This document shows, piece after piece, positions 1-6,394 of a stretch of 8,525 bases of DNA. Both the position numbers and the translations under genes were made by a program. The stretch comes from JBBEBE01 sp051746765. Its GTDB lineage: Bacteria > Bacteroidota > Rhodothermia > Balneolales > Balneolaceae. The stretch lies in contig JBNJFK010000094.1 of assembly GCA_051746765.1 (NCBI GenBank), positions 1-8,525 on the forward strand. The letters run 5' to 3'. A model generated the notes under the pieces. The model saw only the letters and a list, made by a program, of their open reading frames with translations, did no database searches and was not told the origin of the DNA. Position 1 is the stretch's first letter. Every line of letters begins with the position of its first letter.

Positions 1-294
1 GTGGATGTTCTACCGGAAGATGAAATGGAGTTGGCCGGTCGATTGATCGAGGATTATGGATGTGTAGCGTGCCATGCGGAACAGGAGCGTTCGGTGGGTC
101 CGTCGTACACCGAGATCGCCGAACGATATGCCGGGAGTGATGTTTCAGAGCAACTCAAAAAGAAGATTGCCGAGGGTGGATCCGGTACTTGGGGCCCGGT
201 CAACATGCCGGCCAATCCGGGCATTCCGGATCAAGAACTCGACATGCTGGTTCAGTACATCCTCGGGTTTTCTCCGGAAGGTCACCAGGAGTAA
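1..294 (+). CDS. C-terminal class I cytochrome c domain (5' truncated by window edge)
   Basis: This is a small mono-haem cytochrome c domain, an electron carrier working outside the cytoplasmic membrane. Seen: the haem-binding CxxCH motif at residues 21-25 (CVACH, bases 61-75), a GPSY segment after it, and a GPVNMP segment whose Met69 is the expected sixth haem ligand. The C-terminal helix (DQELDMLVQYILGF) is typical of cytochrome c551/c552. The stop is TAA at 292-294. The first codon is GTG, but there is no signal peptide before the haem site although haem attachment needs export, so the true start almost certainly lies upstream. I infer a C-terminal domain of a larger exported protein or a short cytochrome with its leader cut off; the partner domain is unknown. 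It converges on msrB with a 28-nt gap that contains only a weak hairpin. Confidence 0.88.
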   Translation: MDVLPEDEMELAGRLIEDYGCVACHAEQERSVGPSYTEIAERYAGSDVSEQLKKKIAEGGSGTWGPVNMPANPGIPDQELDMLVQYILGFSPEGHQE

Positions 295-322
295 TACACC
301 TGCCGAAAACTGCTGTTTCGAT

Positions 323-742
323 TCAACGTGGGGTCGAACCGGATTTTTTGAAATCGAGCGAGGCCGAATTCATGCAGTAGCGTTGCCCCGTTGGTTCCGG
401 CCCGTCGTCAAATACATGACCGAGGTGTGATTCACACTGGTTGCAGAGGACTTCGGTTCGTACCATGGCCAGACTGTGATCCTCTTCAAAACGTACCGCA
501 CCCTTCTCGATCGGACGTGTATAGCTTGGCCAACCGGTACCGGAGTCGAACTTGTCCTCTGATCTGAACAGGGGGTGCCCACATGCAGCACAGTGGTAGG
601 TTCCATCCTCCTTGTGATCTACATATTGATTTTCAAACGGACGCTCGGTCCCTTTTTCCCGGAGAATTCGATACTGCTCTCGACTCAATTTTTGTTTCCA
701 CTCCTCTTCATTTTCGGGAAGCGTCTGTTTTTTGTCTGCCAT
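323..742 (-). CDS. msrB: Peptide-methionine (R)-S-oxide reductase MsrB
   Basis: The enzyme reduces methionine-R-sulfoxide in oxidised proteins back to methionine. The protein is 139 aa, a normal single-domain MsrB length. Seen: two zinc CxxC pairs (Cys51/Cys54 and Cys100/Cys103), the SGTGWPSY block at 67-74, the HLGHVFDDGP block at 106-115 and the catalytic Cys123 in RYCMNSASL. No signal peptide is visible, so it is probably cytoplasmic. Thr69 stands where many MsrBs carry the resolving cysteine. The reading frame stays open upstream to about 1036, but homology begins just after the ATG at 742, and the upstream stretch would translate the tandem repeat and the cold-shock terminator. That ATG is preceded by an A-run and no Shine-Dalgarno sequence. 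No clear promoter was found in the 84 bp between the ATG and the tandem array. Confidence 0.95.
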   Translation of the reverse strand: MADKKQTLPENEEEWKQKLSREQYRILREKGTERPFENQYVDHKEDGTYHCAACGHPLFRSEDKFDSGTGWPSYTRPIEKGAVRFEEDHSLAMVRTEVLCNQCESHLGHVFDDGPEPTGQRYCMNSASLDFKKSGSTPR

Positions 743-771
743 TTTTTTGAATTGAGAATGTGATTTTCGTT

Positions 772-812
772 TGTAACCGTTCACCTTCACTGCTCGAAAA
801 CGTCTGGTTACA
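772..812. repeat. Spaced 7-bp inverted repeat upstream of msrB
   Basis: TGTAACC at 772-778 is the exact reverse complement of GGTTACA at 806-812, with 27 nt between the arms (centre-to-centre about 34 bp, roughly three helical turns). It lies in the probable msrB promoter region. It could be a split operator, but a 7-bp pair at this distance can arise by chance and no regulator is recognised. Confidence 0.25.
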
Positions 813-826
813 GGTATCCGTTCCCT

Positions 827-894
827 GATGGGCAGGGGGATGAGATGGGCAGGGGGATGAGATGGGCAGGGGGATGAGATGGGCAGGGGGATGA
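827..894. repeat. Tandem repeat, 4 perfect copies of a 17-bp G-rich unit
   Basis: The unit GATGGGCAGGGGGATGA occurs four times head to tail without a mismatch (827-843, 844-860, 861-877, 878-894). Each unit has a GGG run and a GGGGG run separated by CA, and adjacent units are joined through ATGAGAT. The + strand therefore carries eight G-runs with alternating 2- and 7-nt loops, matching the usual G-quadruplex rule. Being 17 bp, the unit shifts frame at each copy and is not plausibly coding. It sits between the cold-shock gene's terminator and msrB, both read leftward, so the G-rich strand is the template strand for msrB. Confidence 0.97.
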
Positions 895-930
895 AACAAA
901 AAAAGCACCACTCTTTCGAGAGGTGCTTTT
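895..930 (-). terminator. Rho-independent terminator of the cold-shock gene
   Basis: Read leftward, a stem of nine base pairs (AAAAGCACC with GGTGCTTTT, 901-909 and 922-930) is extended through one A-A mismatch by three more pairs (911-913 with 918-920) around a 4-nt loop. It is followed directly by a T-rich tract (complement of 895-904, T7 then GTTT). It lies 26 nt past the stop codon of the cold-shock gene and immediately abuts the tandem repeat. The opposite strand also has a short T-run (927-930), but no gene reads into it from that side. Confidence 0.9.
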
Positions 931-956
931 GTTCCGTACGAAACGATGTACGTTCG

Positions 957-1172
957 TTACTGCAGTGCAATAACCTCGGTTGCATGGAGACCTTTCTCGC
1001 CTTCGGCGACAGTGAACTCCACTCGCTGACCTTCAATCAGCTTTTTGAATCCGTCAGTCTGGATCTCGGAGTAGTGAACGAAGACATCTTCTCCACCTTC
1101 TCTTGTGATAAATCCATACCCCTTTCCGTTGTGAAACCACTTTACGGTGCCTACTTCACGTTCATCACTCAT
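957..1172 (-). CDS. Cold-shock domain protein (CspA family)
   Basis: This is a single cold-shock domain of 71 aa, the usual length for CspA-type RNA/ssDNA-binding chaperones that melt RNA secondary structure. Seen: RNP1 (KGYGFI, residues 17-22), RNP2 (VFVHYSEI, 30-37), the N-terminal GTVKWF strand (8-13) and the conserved end ATEVIAL. The aromatic side chains of RNP1 and RNP2 are the known nucleic-acid contacts. Possible starts are ATG at 1172, ATG at 1175 and GTG at 1196; I chose 1172 because MSDEREVGTVKWF begins like family members. None has a Shine-Dalgarno site. The gene has its own promoter (about 1251-1279), a leader of about 70 nt and a strong terminator, so it appears monocistronic. 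Whether it is cold-induced or constitutive cannot be read from the sequence. Confidence 0.95.
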   Translation of the reverse strand: MSDEREVGTVKWFHNGKGYGFITREGGEDVFVHYSEIQTDGFKKLIEGQRVEFTVAEGEKGLHATEVIALQ

Positions 1173-1250
1173 CATATCTAGATCACTTTGATTCACATTT
1201 CACTGACCACCATCCATCCCGAGATACTTTACGGTAGGCGTGATTCCGTG

Positions 1251-1279
1251 ATTATAGGTAACTGAAACTATATTCGCAA
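1251..1279 (-). promoter_or_regulatory. Sigma70-type promoter for the cold-shock gene
   Basis: Read leftward, TTGCGA (complement of 1274-1279) is followed after exactly 17 nt by a perfect TATAAT (complement of 1251-1256). The -35 box matches the consensus at four of six positions. Transcription would start near 1244, giving an untranslated leader of about 70 nt before the ATG at 1172. Such leaders on cold-shock genes often carry thermosensitive structure, but I did not identify one here. Confidence 0.65.
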
Positions 1280-1295
1280 TTTTTATCAAATTGCG
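1275..1295. repeat. Perfect 8-bp-stem inverted repeat overlapping the csp -35 box
   Basis: CGCAATTT (1275-1282) and AAATTGCG (1288-1295) are exact reverse complements around a 5-nt loop. It lies 60-80 nt past the stop of the TonB-receptor gene and covers most of the cold-shock -35 box. It could be a weak terminator for the receptor transcript (leftward it is followed by AATATAG, not a real T-tract) or an operator for the cold-shock promoter. It is the main structure in the 182-bp stretch between the two genes. Confidence 0.5.
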
Positions 1296-1354
1296 TCGTT
1301 GTTCAGGTTTCGTCCCACTTTCAGTTATTCCGGCTGTGAACACGTCCGGCAAGA

Positions 1355-3421
1355 TCATATCTGGAGACTCAATCCGGCCTGAAAGGATCGGCCCGCTCCG
1401 GGTTCGTAAAATCGACCAAACCCGTTGTTGAGTGCAACAGAGGTGTTGTACCGTGTGTCCAACAGATTTTGAACCGAGACAAACGGTTGAAGTGTCCAAC
1501 CTGACGACCCGATACCCGAGAAGGTCCAACGCGAGTGAAGCAGAGTAAAGGCATCGTTCTCGGCACTGTTTGCACTGTCGGCGTAATAGGAGCCGACATG
1601 CTCGATATCCAATCCCAGGGTATGCTCATTCGCGAACCATTCAAGTGCGAGTCCCGCTCGTAACGGTGCCACACCCGGAAGTTGGTTCCCCTTGAACGGG
1701 GCTTCCAGCTCGTCACCCGTAAATTGGGCATCGGTCCAGGAGATCATGCCACGGGCAGACATCCAGTTTGCAGGTTGGTAGGCAATGGCTGCTTCAAGGC
1801 CGAGGTGCCGGGCAGTTCCCCCGTTGCTGAAGATCGCCTGTCCGTCAATTTCTGTCTCCTGAATGATTTGATCCCGGACAAACTGCGTAAAAAATGTAAG
1901 GTCATACTCCAGGTTCTGTTCCGAGATCCATCCCCGGATCCCCGTTTCTGCTCCAACGGTTCTCTCCGGATCAAGATCTGCGTTGAACCCGGGCAGTATC
2001 GTCACTCCATCCGGTGAAAGACGGTTTTTGAATTCGGTGGTGGTTGGAGACTCAAACGACGTACTCACATTGGCAAACAAGCGGCTGCGATCCAGTTTCC
2101 AGATGAGCCCGAGACTTGGATTAACTGTCGTGAAGATTCGATCTTCCTCCGGGTAGGGGATCACCTCTCCGGTGGCAACATCGAGGGAGTCGGATTGGAA
2201 TGCCATCCGATCTGCCCGAAGACCGGCAGAGATGGAGACGGATTCCAGATCGAATACGGACTTCGCGAACAGCGCCTGATTAGAGACTCGATCCAGTTGG
2301 CTGATGTAGAGAGCCGGGTCCGGTGTTCCACCGTTGTTGTCCGTTTGGCTGCGCTCGTCCCGCTGCCATTTGAGTTCGGCACCGACTTGCAGGTCAAACG
2401 GAATCTCCGTAAAAGCCCATGTTGCACGACTTCCGCCGGCTCGGCGATCGACCATGATGTAGGGTCCCGGAAGTGGATTTTCCAGGTCCCGCAAGGCACC
2501 ATGTCCGGTCACCGTCAAAACTCCCGGAGAGAATTCTCGCAACATCTGGAGGGATCCCATCCACTGTTCGTACTCTTTCCCGGCCCCCATATTCACATTA
2601 AACGGCCACGCTTTGGTCGGTTCCTGTTCGGCATCCTGAGCCCCCAAAGACCCGGGGTGCTGTGCAAACGGCATGCCTGCATAGGCCAGTCGGCCGGTAA
2701 CGGATGTATACCGATCTGGTTGAACCGTTGCCGCCAGGCCACCACGCCACAACTCTGCTGCGCTGTAGTCACGATAACCGTCGGTATCAAAATAACTTCC
2801 ATATGCATCCAATCGTACAGGTCCGGCTTGCTCATGAATTCGCGCCTCATGCTTCATGGTTCCATGAGATCCACCGTAACTTCTCAAAAATAGGGACGGA
2901 TGATTCGGGCCCGGTCGGGTTTTCATGTAAAGGACTCCACCACTACTGTTGCCCCAAAGTGTGGCAGATGGACCCCGGAGCAATTCGATGGACTGAATCA
3001 TGGCTGGATCCACCATATTCATGATGGTTTGTCCGTCTGCCACTGTCAGCGGAATATCATCCAAAACCACTTGAACACCCCGGACTCCAAATTGGGATCG
3101 CCACCCCATGCCCCGGATGGTCATCCTTTCTCCCAGGGCATGGTTCTCCCGATTACTTACCCAGATACCGGGAAGTGTAAAAGTAAGCTCGTCCAGTGTG
3201 GATGCTCTACGACTCACAACATCATCCAGAGAGCGTCTGAGTGTGGAAACCGACATCGTTGCCCGATCCATCGTTACGGACGAATGTGCGGCCTCGATTT
3301 GAATCGGTTCCAATAGAAGGGACAGGGAGTCCGGAAAGCTTTCCTCTTGTGCATGAAGAAGATCGGGAAGAAGAAAAACAACGAACAGAATGGCAGAAAT
3401 CAGAAAGCGAAAGTTTTTCAT
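1355..3421 (-). CDS. TonB-dependent outer-membrane receptor
   Basis: This is a ligand-gated outer-membrane beta-barrel of 688 aa that imports scarce nutrients using TonB/ExbBD energy. Seen: a Sec signal peptide (residues 1-24, hydrophobic core then LHA before Gln25), a plug domain at about 45-170 with TIRGMGWR, VVLDDIPL and IELLRGPSATLWGNSSGGVLYMKTR, then a long barrel ending in aromatic/Gly-rich strands (FYEPGAGRSFQAGLSLQI). It has no carboxypeptidase-like N-terminal extension and no SusD neighbour, so it resembles iron-complex, haem or vitamin receptors more than SusC glycan importers; the substrate cannot be told. The frame is open to 3502, but ATG at 3421 starts the signal peptide exactly. 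No Shine-Dalgarno site precedes it. It is divergent from mltG and probably transcribed alone. Confidence 0.93.
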   Translation of the reverse strand: MKNFRFLISAILFVVFLLPDLLHAQEESFPDSLSLLLEPIQIEAAHSSVTMDRATMSVSTLRRSLDDVVSRRASTLDELTFTLPGIWVSNRENHALGERMTIRGMGWRSQFGVRGVQVVLDDIPLTVADGQTIMNMVDPAMIQSIELLRGPSATLWGNSSGGVLYMKTRPGPNHPSLFLRSYGGSHGTMKHEARIHEQAGPVRLDAYGSYFDTDGYRDYSAAELWRGGLAATVQPDRYTSVTGRLAYAGMPFAQHPGSLGAQDAEQEPTKAWPFNVNMGAGKEYEQWMGSLQMLREFSPGVLTVTGHGALRDLENPLPGPYIMVDRRAGGSRATWAFTEIPFDLQVGAELKWQRDERSQTDNNGGTPDPALYISQLDRVSNQALFAKSVFDLESVSISAGLRADRMAFQSDSLDVATGEVIPYPEEDRIFTTVNPSLGLIWKLDRSRLFANVSTSFESPTTTEFKNRLSPDGVTILPGFNADLDPERTVGAETGIRGWISEQNLEYDLTFFTQFVRDQIIQETEIDGQAIFSNGGTARHLGLEAAIAYQPANWMSARGMISWTDAQFTGDELEAPFKGNQLPGVAPLRAGLALEWFANEHTLGLDIEHVGSYYADSANSAENDAFTLLHSRWTFSGIGSSGWTLQPFVSVQNLLDTRYNTSVALNNGFGRFYEPGAGRSFQAGLSLQI

Positions 3422-3472
3422 GATGAATAAGCCAGGAAACAAGTCGTTTGGTTTCAGTGTTAACAGACTCAA

Positions 3473-3501
3473 AATATAGCAAGAACCCGCAGGGATATCC
3501 A
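3473..3501 (-). promoter_or_regulatory. Candidate promoter of the TonB-receptor gene
   Basis: Read leftward, TGGATA (complement of 3496-3501, four of six matches to TTGACA) is followed after 17 nt by TATATT (complement of 3473-3478, five of six to TATAAT). The -10 runs into TTTTG, loosely recalling the Bacteroidota TAnnTTTG -7 element with one extra base. Transcription would start near 3466, about 45 nt before the ATG at 3421. The perfect 8-bp palindrome TGTTAACA at 3458-3465 sits at the predicted start point. I found no equally good promoter for mltG in the rest of this 156-bp divergent spacer (3422-3577). Confidence 0.45.
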
Positions 3502-3577
3502 TCCTTTTCGACGGGAATCATCTCCCCGAATTCTGTTATCTTGTTCTTCGGACACAACCCCGAATCCGACCGATCAT

Positions 3578-4636
3578 ATGGCACAACAGTTTGTTCGACC
3601 GGACCGATGGACCACTCCTTCAGGTTATCTGACTCTGACGGTACTCCTGTTTCTCATCGTATTCCTGTCCAGGTCCCACCGATTATATCAGGCCGATGCC
3701 ATTCAATTTCCGGATTCTGTTGAATTTGAAATTCGAACGCCGTCTACGGTTCAGCAATTTACGAACCGGTTGGAAGAGGTCGATGCCGTATATGATCCCG
3801 ATGAACTCCTGTGGGCTTCATCGCTCCTGGGATGGCGACGGGTTCAGCCCGGATATTATCAATTTTCCGGAGAGGTTTCTTATGAAGATATGCTCTCAAG
3901 GCTCGCACTTGGTCTTCAGAATCACAAGAGAGTTACCATTCCTTCCGGTAGCCGACCGAATGAGCTGGCATCTCATCTCGATCAAGAGATGATGGCCGAT
4001 TCCTCGGAATTTGTCGCCATGTTTTCAGACAGCTCGACGATTGCTCAAGAGTATGGGTGGACTGGCTCGGAACTCTTTGCGCGAATGTATCCGGATCAAT
4101 ACGATCTCTACTGGACATGGCAACCGGAACAGGTGGTTCGGCACCTGCTTGCCGAATTTCAGAAGCGAATCGAGCCATTTGAACCTCAAAATGATGAAGG
4201 GTCGTTTTCCGTGGATGAACGACTCACGCTGGCTTCCATCGTGGAGTGGGAGGCAGGTACTCATGACGAGAAGCCGGCCATCAGCGGGCTCTATCTGAAC
4301 CGATTGCAACGCGGCATGAGACTACAAGCCGATCCCACCATTTTGTATGCTATTGGTGAACATCGGAGACTCTATTACAACGACTATCGCTTGGATCACC
4401 CCTACAATACCTACCGAAACAACGGACTCCCACCGGGACCCATCACCAATCCGGATATCCATTCATTGAGAGCTGCATTTGAACCGGAAGATCATGACTA
4501 TCTCTACATGGTTGCAACTTCCGAAGGGAGACACCGGTTTACCCGAACATACCAGGAGCATCAGGATGCAAGCCGGGACTGGCGCAGATGGCTGGAAGAG
4601 CAATCCCGAATGGGAGAGGAGTCCGGGGAGAACTAA
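3578..4636 (+). CDS. mltG: Endolytic murein transglycosylase MltG (YceG family)
   Basis: This inner-membrane lytic transglycosylase cleaves nascent glycan strands within the peptidoglycan and is thought to set strand length or release new strands. The protein is 352 aa, normal for the family. Seen: one N-terminal membrane segment (about 17-30) after a short basic cytoplasmic tail, a mid region with IPSGSRPNELASHL (121-134), and the YceG catalytic core. Glu223 in ASIVEWEAG aligns with the catalytic Glu of E. coli MltG (ASIVEKE). It is followed by LYLNRLQRGMRLQADPTILYAIG (238-260) and NTYRNNGLPPGPITNP (277-292). The start at 3578 gives the expected short tail and has no Shine-Dalgarno site. Its stop overlaps the stop of the oppositely oriented gene by 4 nt (4633-4636). 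Confidence 0.96.
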   Translation: MAQQFVRPDRWTTPSGYLTLTVLLFLIVFLSRSHRLYQADAIQFPDSVEFEIRTPSTVQQFTNRLEEVDAVYDPDELLWASSLLGWRRVQPGYYQFSGEVSYEDMLSRLALGLQNHKRVTIPSGSRPNELASHLDQEMMADSSEFVAMFSDSSTIAQEYGWTGSELFARMYPDQYDLYWTWQPEQVVRHLLAEFQKRIEPFEPQNDEGSFSVDERLTLASIVEWEAGTHDEKPAISGLYLNRLQRGMRLQADPTILYAIGEHRRLYYNDYRLDHPYNTYRNNGLPPGPITNPDIHSLRAAFEPEDHDYLYMVATSEGRHRFTRTYQEHQDASRDWRRWLEEQSRMGEESGEN

Positions 4637-6390
4637 TCCAAACCCGGAAGGGAGGCAGCCCGCGAGGTGACGGGCAGAATTTGAATCCGACGATTCATCT
4701 GTTCACCATCAAATTCTACATCCAGTATCATACCGGAAAAAGAGGGCCGTGCACGAAGCGTGTGGTGTAATTGATCCGGATTTCCTGCGTCCAACAGAGC
4801 CTCGATGAGAAACGTGCCGGTATCGTATCCCAGAAAAGCAAATTCGTTGGGAGCAAAACCGAATTGGTTTTGGAAATCATCCTCGAACCGTTCTCTTGAC
4901 TCGTCCGTACTCGTCGCCCGATATCCACGTGAATAGAGTATGGCCATTCGTTCATCCTGTGCATCAGAATACCGGAGCGAAGACCAGATTTGGGATCCCA
5001 GAATGGGAATTCGAAGATTCCGACCTTCCATTTCGGTTAGCAGCATGGAAGCCAACGTTTCCGATTCTTCTCCGGAGAAGGGTGCATATACACCGTCAAT
5101 CGAGGGCACCGATTCGCTATTGTTGTCTTCCGATTCCTCATCCGCATCCTCGGCTGTATCCGGGAAGATTCGATCCAGAATGGGGGAGAGATCGAAGCCT
5201 TGTTCGCGGTAAGGCTCTTCGACGAACCAGGCGACATAGGCACCCAACCGCTCGGCTTCTCGTCGAAACGCGATGGCTGCCTCACGCCCGATTTGATCGG
5301 TCTGTGTGAAAACTGCCAGGGTATCCAGACCCATCACCTCTACGGCTTGTTGTGCCATCCGTTCACCGTGGAGAGTGAGTGCAGGATTGAGCTGGAATGT
5401 AAAGTGGTGACCCGCGTTGATTTGTCCCGTGTTGGCCAGGGGAGTAATCAACGGAATTTCATACTGTTCAGCGAGCTGTGAGAGTTCGATGGCAGATTCC
5501 GTAAACAGGGGCCCAATGACAAGATCACTGTAATCCTCCCAGATCAATTGCTGCATCGCTTCTCTTGCCGATTCCGGAGTCGACGAAGTGGGACGAAAAC
5601 GCAATTGAATCCTTGAGTTTTCTGACGTACGATTGTGCTCTTCTGCAGCAAGAACCAGTCCGGAGTACATCTGTCGGGTGACATTCTCCTCTGATTGGTC
5701 ATCGGAACCGGAAGGCAGGGCGACTCCCACGTGGTACACCATTCCTTCCGGTGGAGTCGACCGGAATTGTGATCTGCCGGGATTGGCAGGCATGGAGCGA
5801 ACCCTCGATTCGAGACTCTCAAGTCGGTCTTCGACTTCGTCACGTGCCGGGGATTGATTCAAGATCTCGATCATGGACAATCCGATGTTTGAACCGCCAC
5901 GTTTTGCTCCCGCCTCAATCAAGTCTAGCCGGATCCCTATCTGATCCATTTGCCGGAAACCGTGTTGGATCTGATTCAGGCTCAAATAGTCAATAATTTC
6001 CTGATAACGGGTCGAAGCATCATTTCGAATAGTGGTATTCCCGTTCTCTTTTAAATCGTAAAGCAACCGGAGCGCCGACAGAGGGGCGTGTTGACGAAAT
6101 CGAGTCAGTGCCAGAGTATAATGAATCTCTTCACGAAGCGAACGGGATTCGGAGTGCTCTGTCAGGGAGTTCAAAAGATCGGCTGCCAAATCATACTTGC
6201 CGAGAGCCAGGGCACTTTTTGCCGCAAATAGTTGCTCTTCCGGTTGCGGGATGGATATCAGTTGTTCGAGCGCCTCTTCGTATCGCTGATCCTCGTACGC
6301 ATCGATTCCCGATGTACGATCTTGTGCCGCCAACGTCATCGAAAAGATGAAGGGTGTACAAAGAAGTAGGATTCGGCAAACACTCGTCAT
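4633..6390 (-). CDS. Exported TPR plus type I periplasmic-binding-fold protein (LpoA-like architecture)
   Basis: The protein is 585 aa. Seen: a signal peptide (about 1-22, cleavage near LAA before Gln), a helical TPR-like region (about 25-140, including AYEDQRYEEALEQL and AKSALALGKYDLAADLLNSL), a linker to about 215, then a Leu/Ile/Val-binding-type fold from YHVGVALPSG to the C-terminus. Fold landmarks include DLVIGPLFTESAIELSQLAEQYEIPLITPLA and FAFLGYDTGTFLIEAL. A TPR-like domain before this fold is also the architecture of LpoA, the activator of penicillin-binding protein 1A, but there is no lipobox (LLLC is followed by more hydrophobic residues). It may instead be a substrate-binding or sensory protein; no transporter genes are adjacent. 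An acidic Ser/Asp/Glu-rich insert lies at about 409-429. The start is ATG 6390 (a TTG lies one codon earlier) because GGGAG lies 7 nt upstream. It follows guaA by 4 nt. Confidence 0.85.
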   Translation of the reverse strand: MTSVCRILLLCTPFIFSMTLAAQDRTSGIDAYEDQRYEEALEQLISIPQPEEQLFAAKSALALGKYDLAADLLNSLTEHSESRSLREEIHYTLALTRFRQHAPLSALRLLYDLKENGNTTIRNDASTRYQEIIDYLSLNQIQHGFRQMDQIGIRLDLIEAGAKRGGSNIGLSMIEILNQSPARDEVEDRLESLESRVRSMPANPGRSQFRSTPPEGMVYHVGVALPSGSDDQSEENVTRQMYSGLVLAAEEHNRTSENSRIQLRFRPTSSTPESAREAMQQLIWEDYSDLVIGPLFTESAIELSQLAEQYEIPLITPLANTGQINAGHHFTFQLNPALTLHGERMAQQAVEVMGLDTLAVFTQTDQIGREAAIAFRREAERLGAYVAWFVEEPYREQGFDLSPILDRIFPDTAEDADEESEDNNSESVPSIDGVYAPFSGEESETLASMLLTEMEGRNLRIPILGSQIWSSLRYSDAQDERMAILYSRGYRATSTDESRERFEDDFQNQFGFAPNEFAFLGYDTGTFLIEALLDAGNPDQLHHTLRARPSFSGMILDVEFDGEQMNRRIQILPVTSRAASLPGLD

Positions 6391-6394
6391 CAAC

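Noticed and set aside
1..3. GTG as the true start of the cytochrome
   Set aside because: No signal peptide precedes the haem motif and no upstream sequence is available; a truncated larger gene is more likely.
304..320. Possible terminator between the cytochrome and msrB
   Set aside because: The stem CGAAAAC/GTTTCG needs a bulge, is short, and has no T-tract on either side.
743..1036. In-frame upstream extension of the msrB reading frame through the tandem repeat and cold-shock terminator
   Set aside because: It would translate a terminator, a non-multiple-of-3 repeat and part of the csp gene in another frame. MsrB homology starts right after ATG 742.
1173..1196. GTG at 1196 as the cold-shock protein start
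   Set aside because: It adds a non-conserved tail and has no ribosome site; the ATGs at 1175 or 1172 give the standard length.
1200..1529. 109-residue leftward open frame overlapping the 3' end of the TonB-receptor gene
   Set aside because: It is out of frame with the receptor's conserved C-terminal strands and runs through the csp promoter; no homology or ribosome site.
2195..2893. 232-residue open frame on the + strand
   Set aside because: It lies wholly antisense to the TonB-receptor gene, has no recognisable domain and unnatural composition (Cys, Arg and Ser rich); it is a shadow of the real gene.
3531..3577. Promoter for mltG with TATCTT at 3537-3542 as -10
   Set aside because: Only four of six matches and no -35 element at a usable distance; the start point of mltG transcription stays unresolved.
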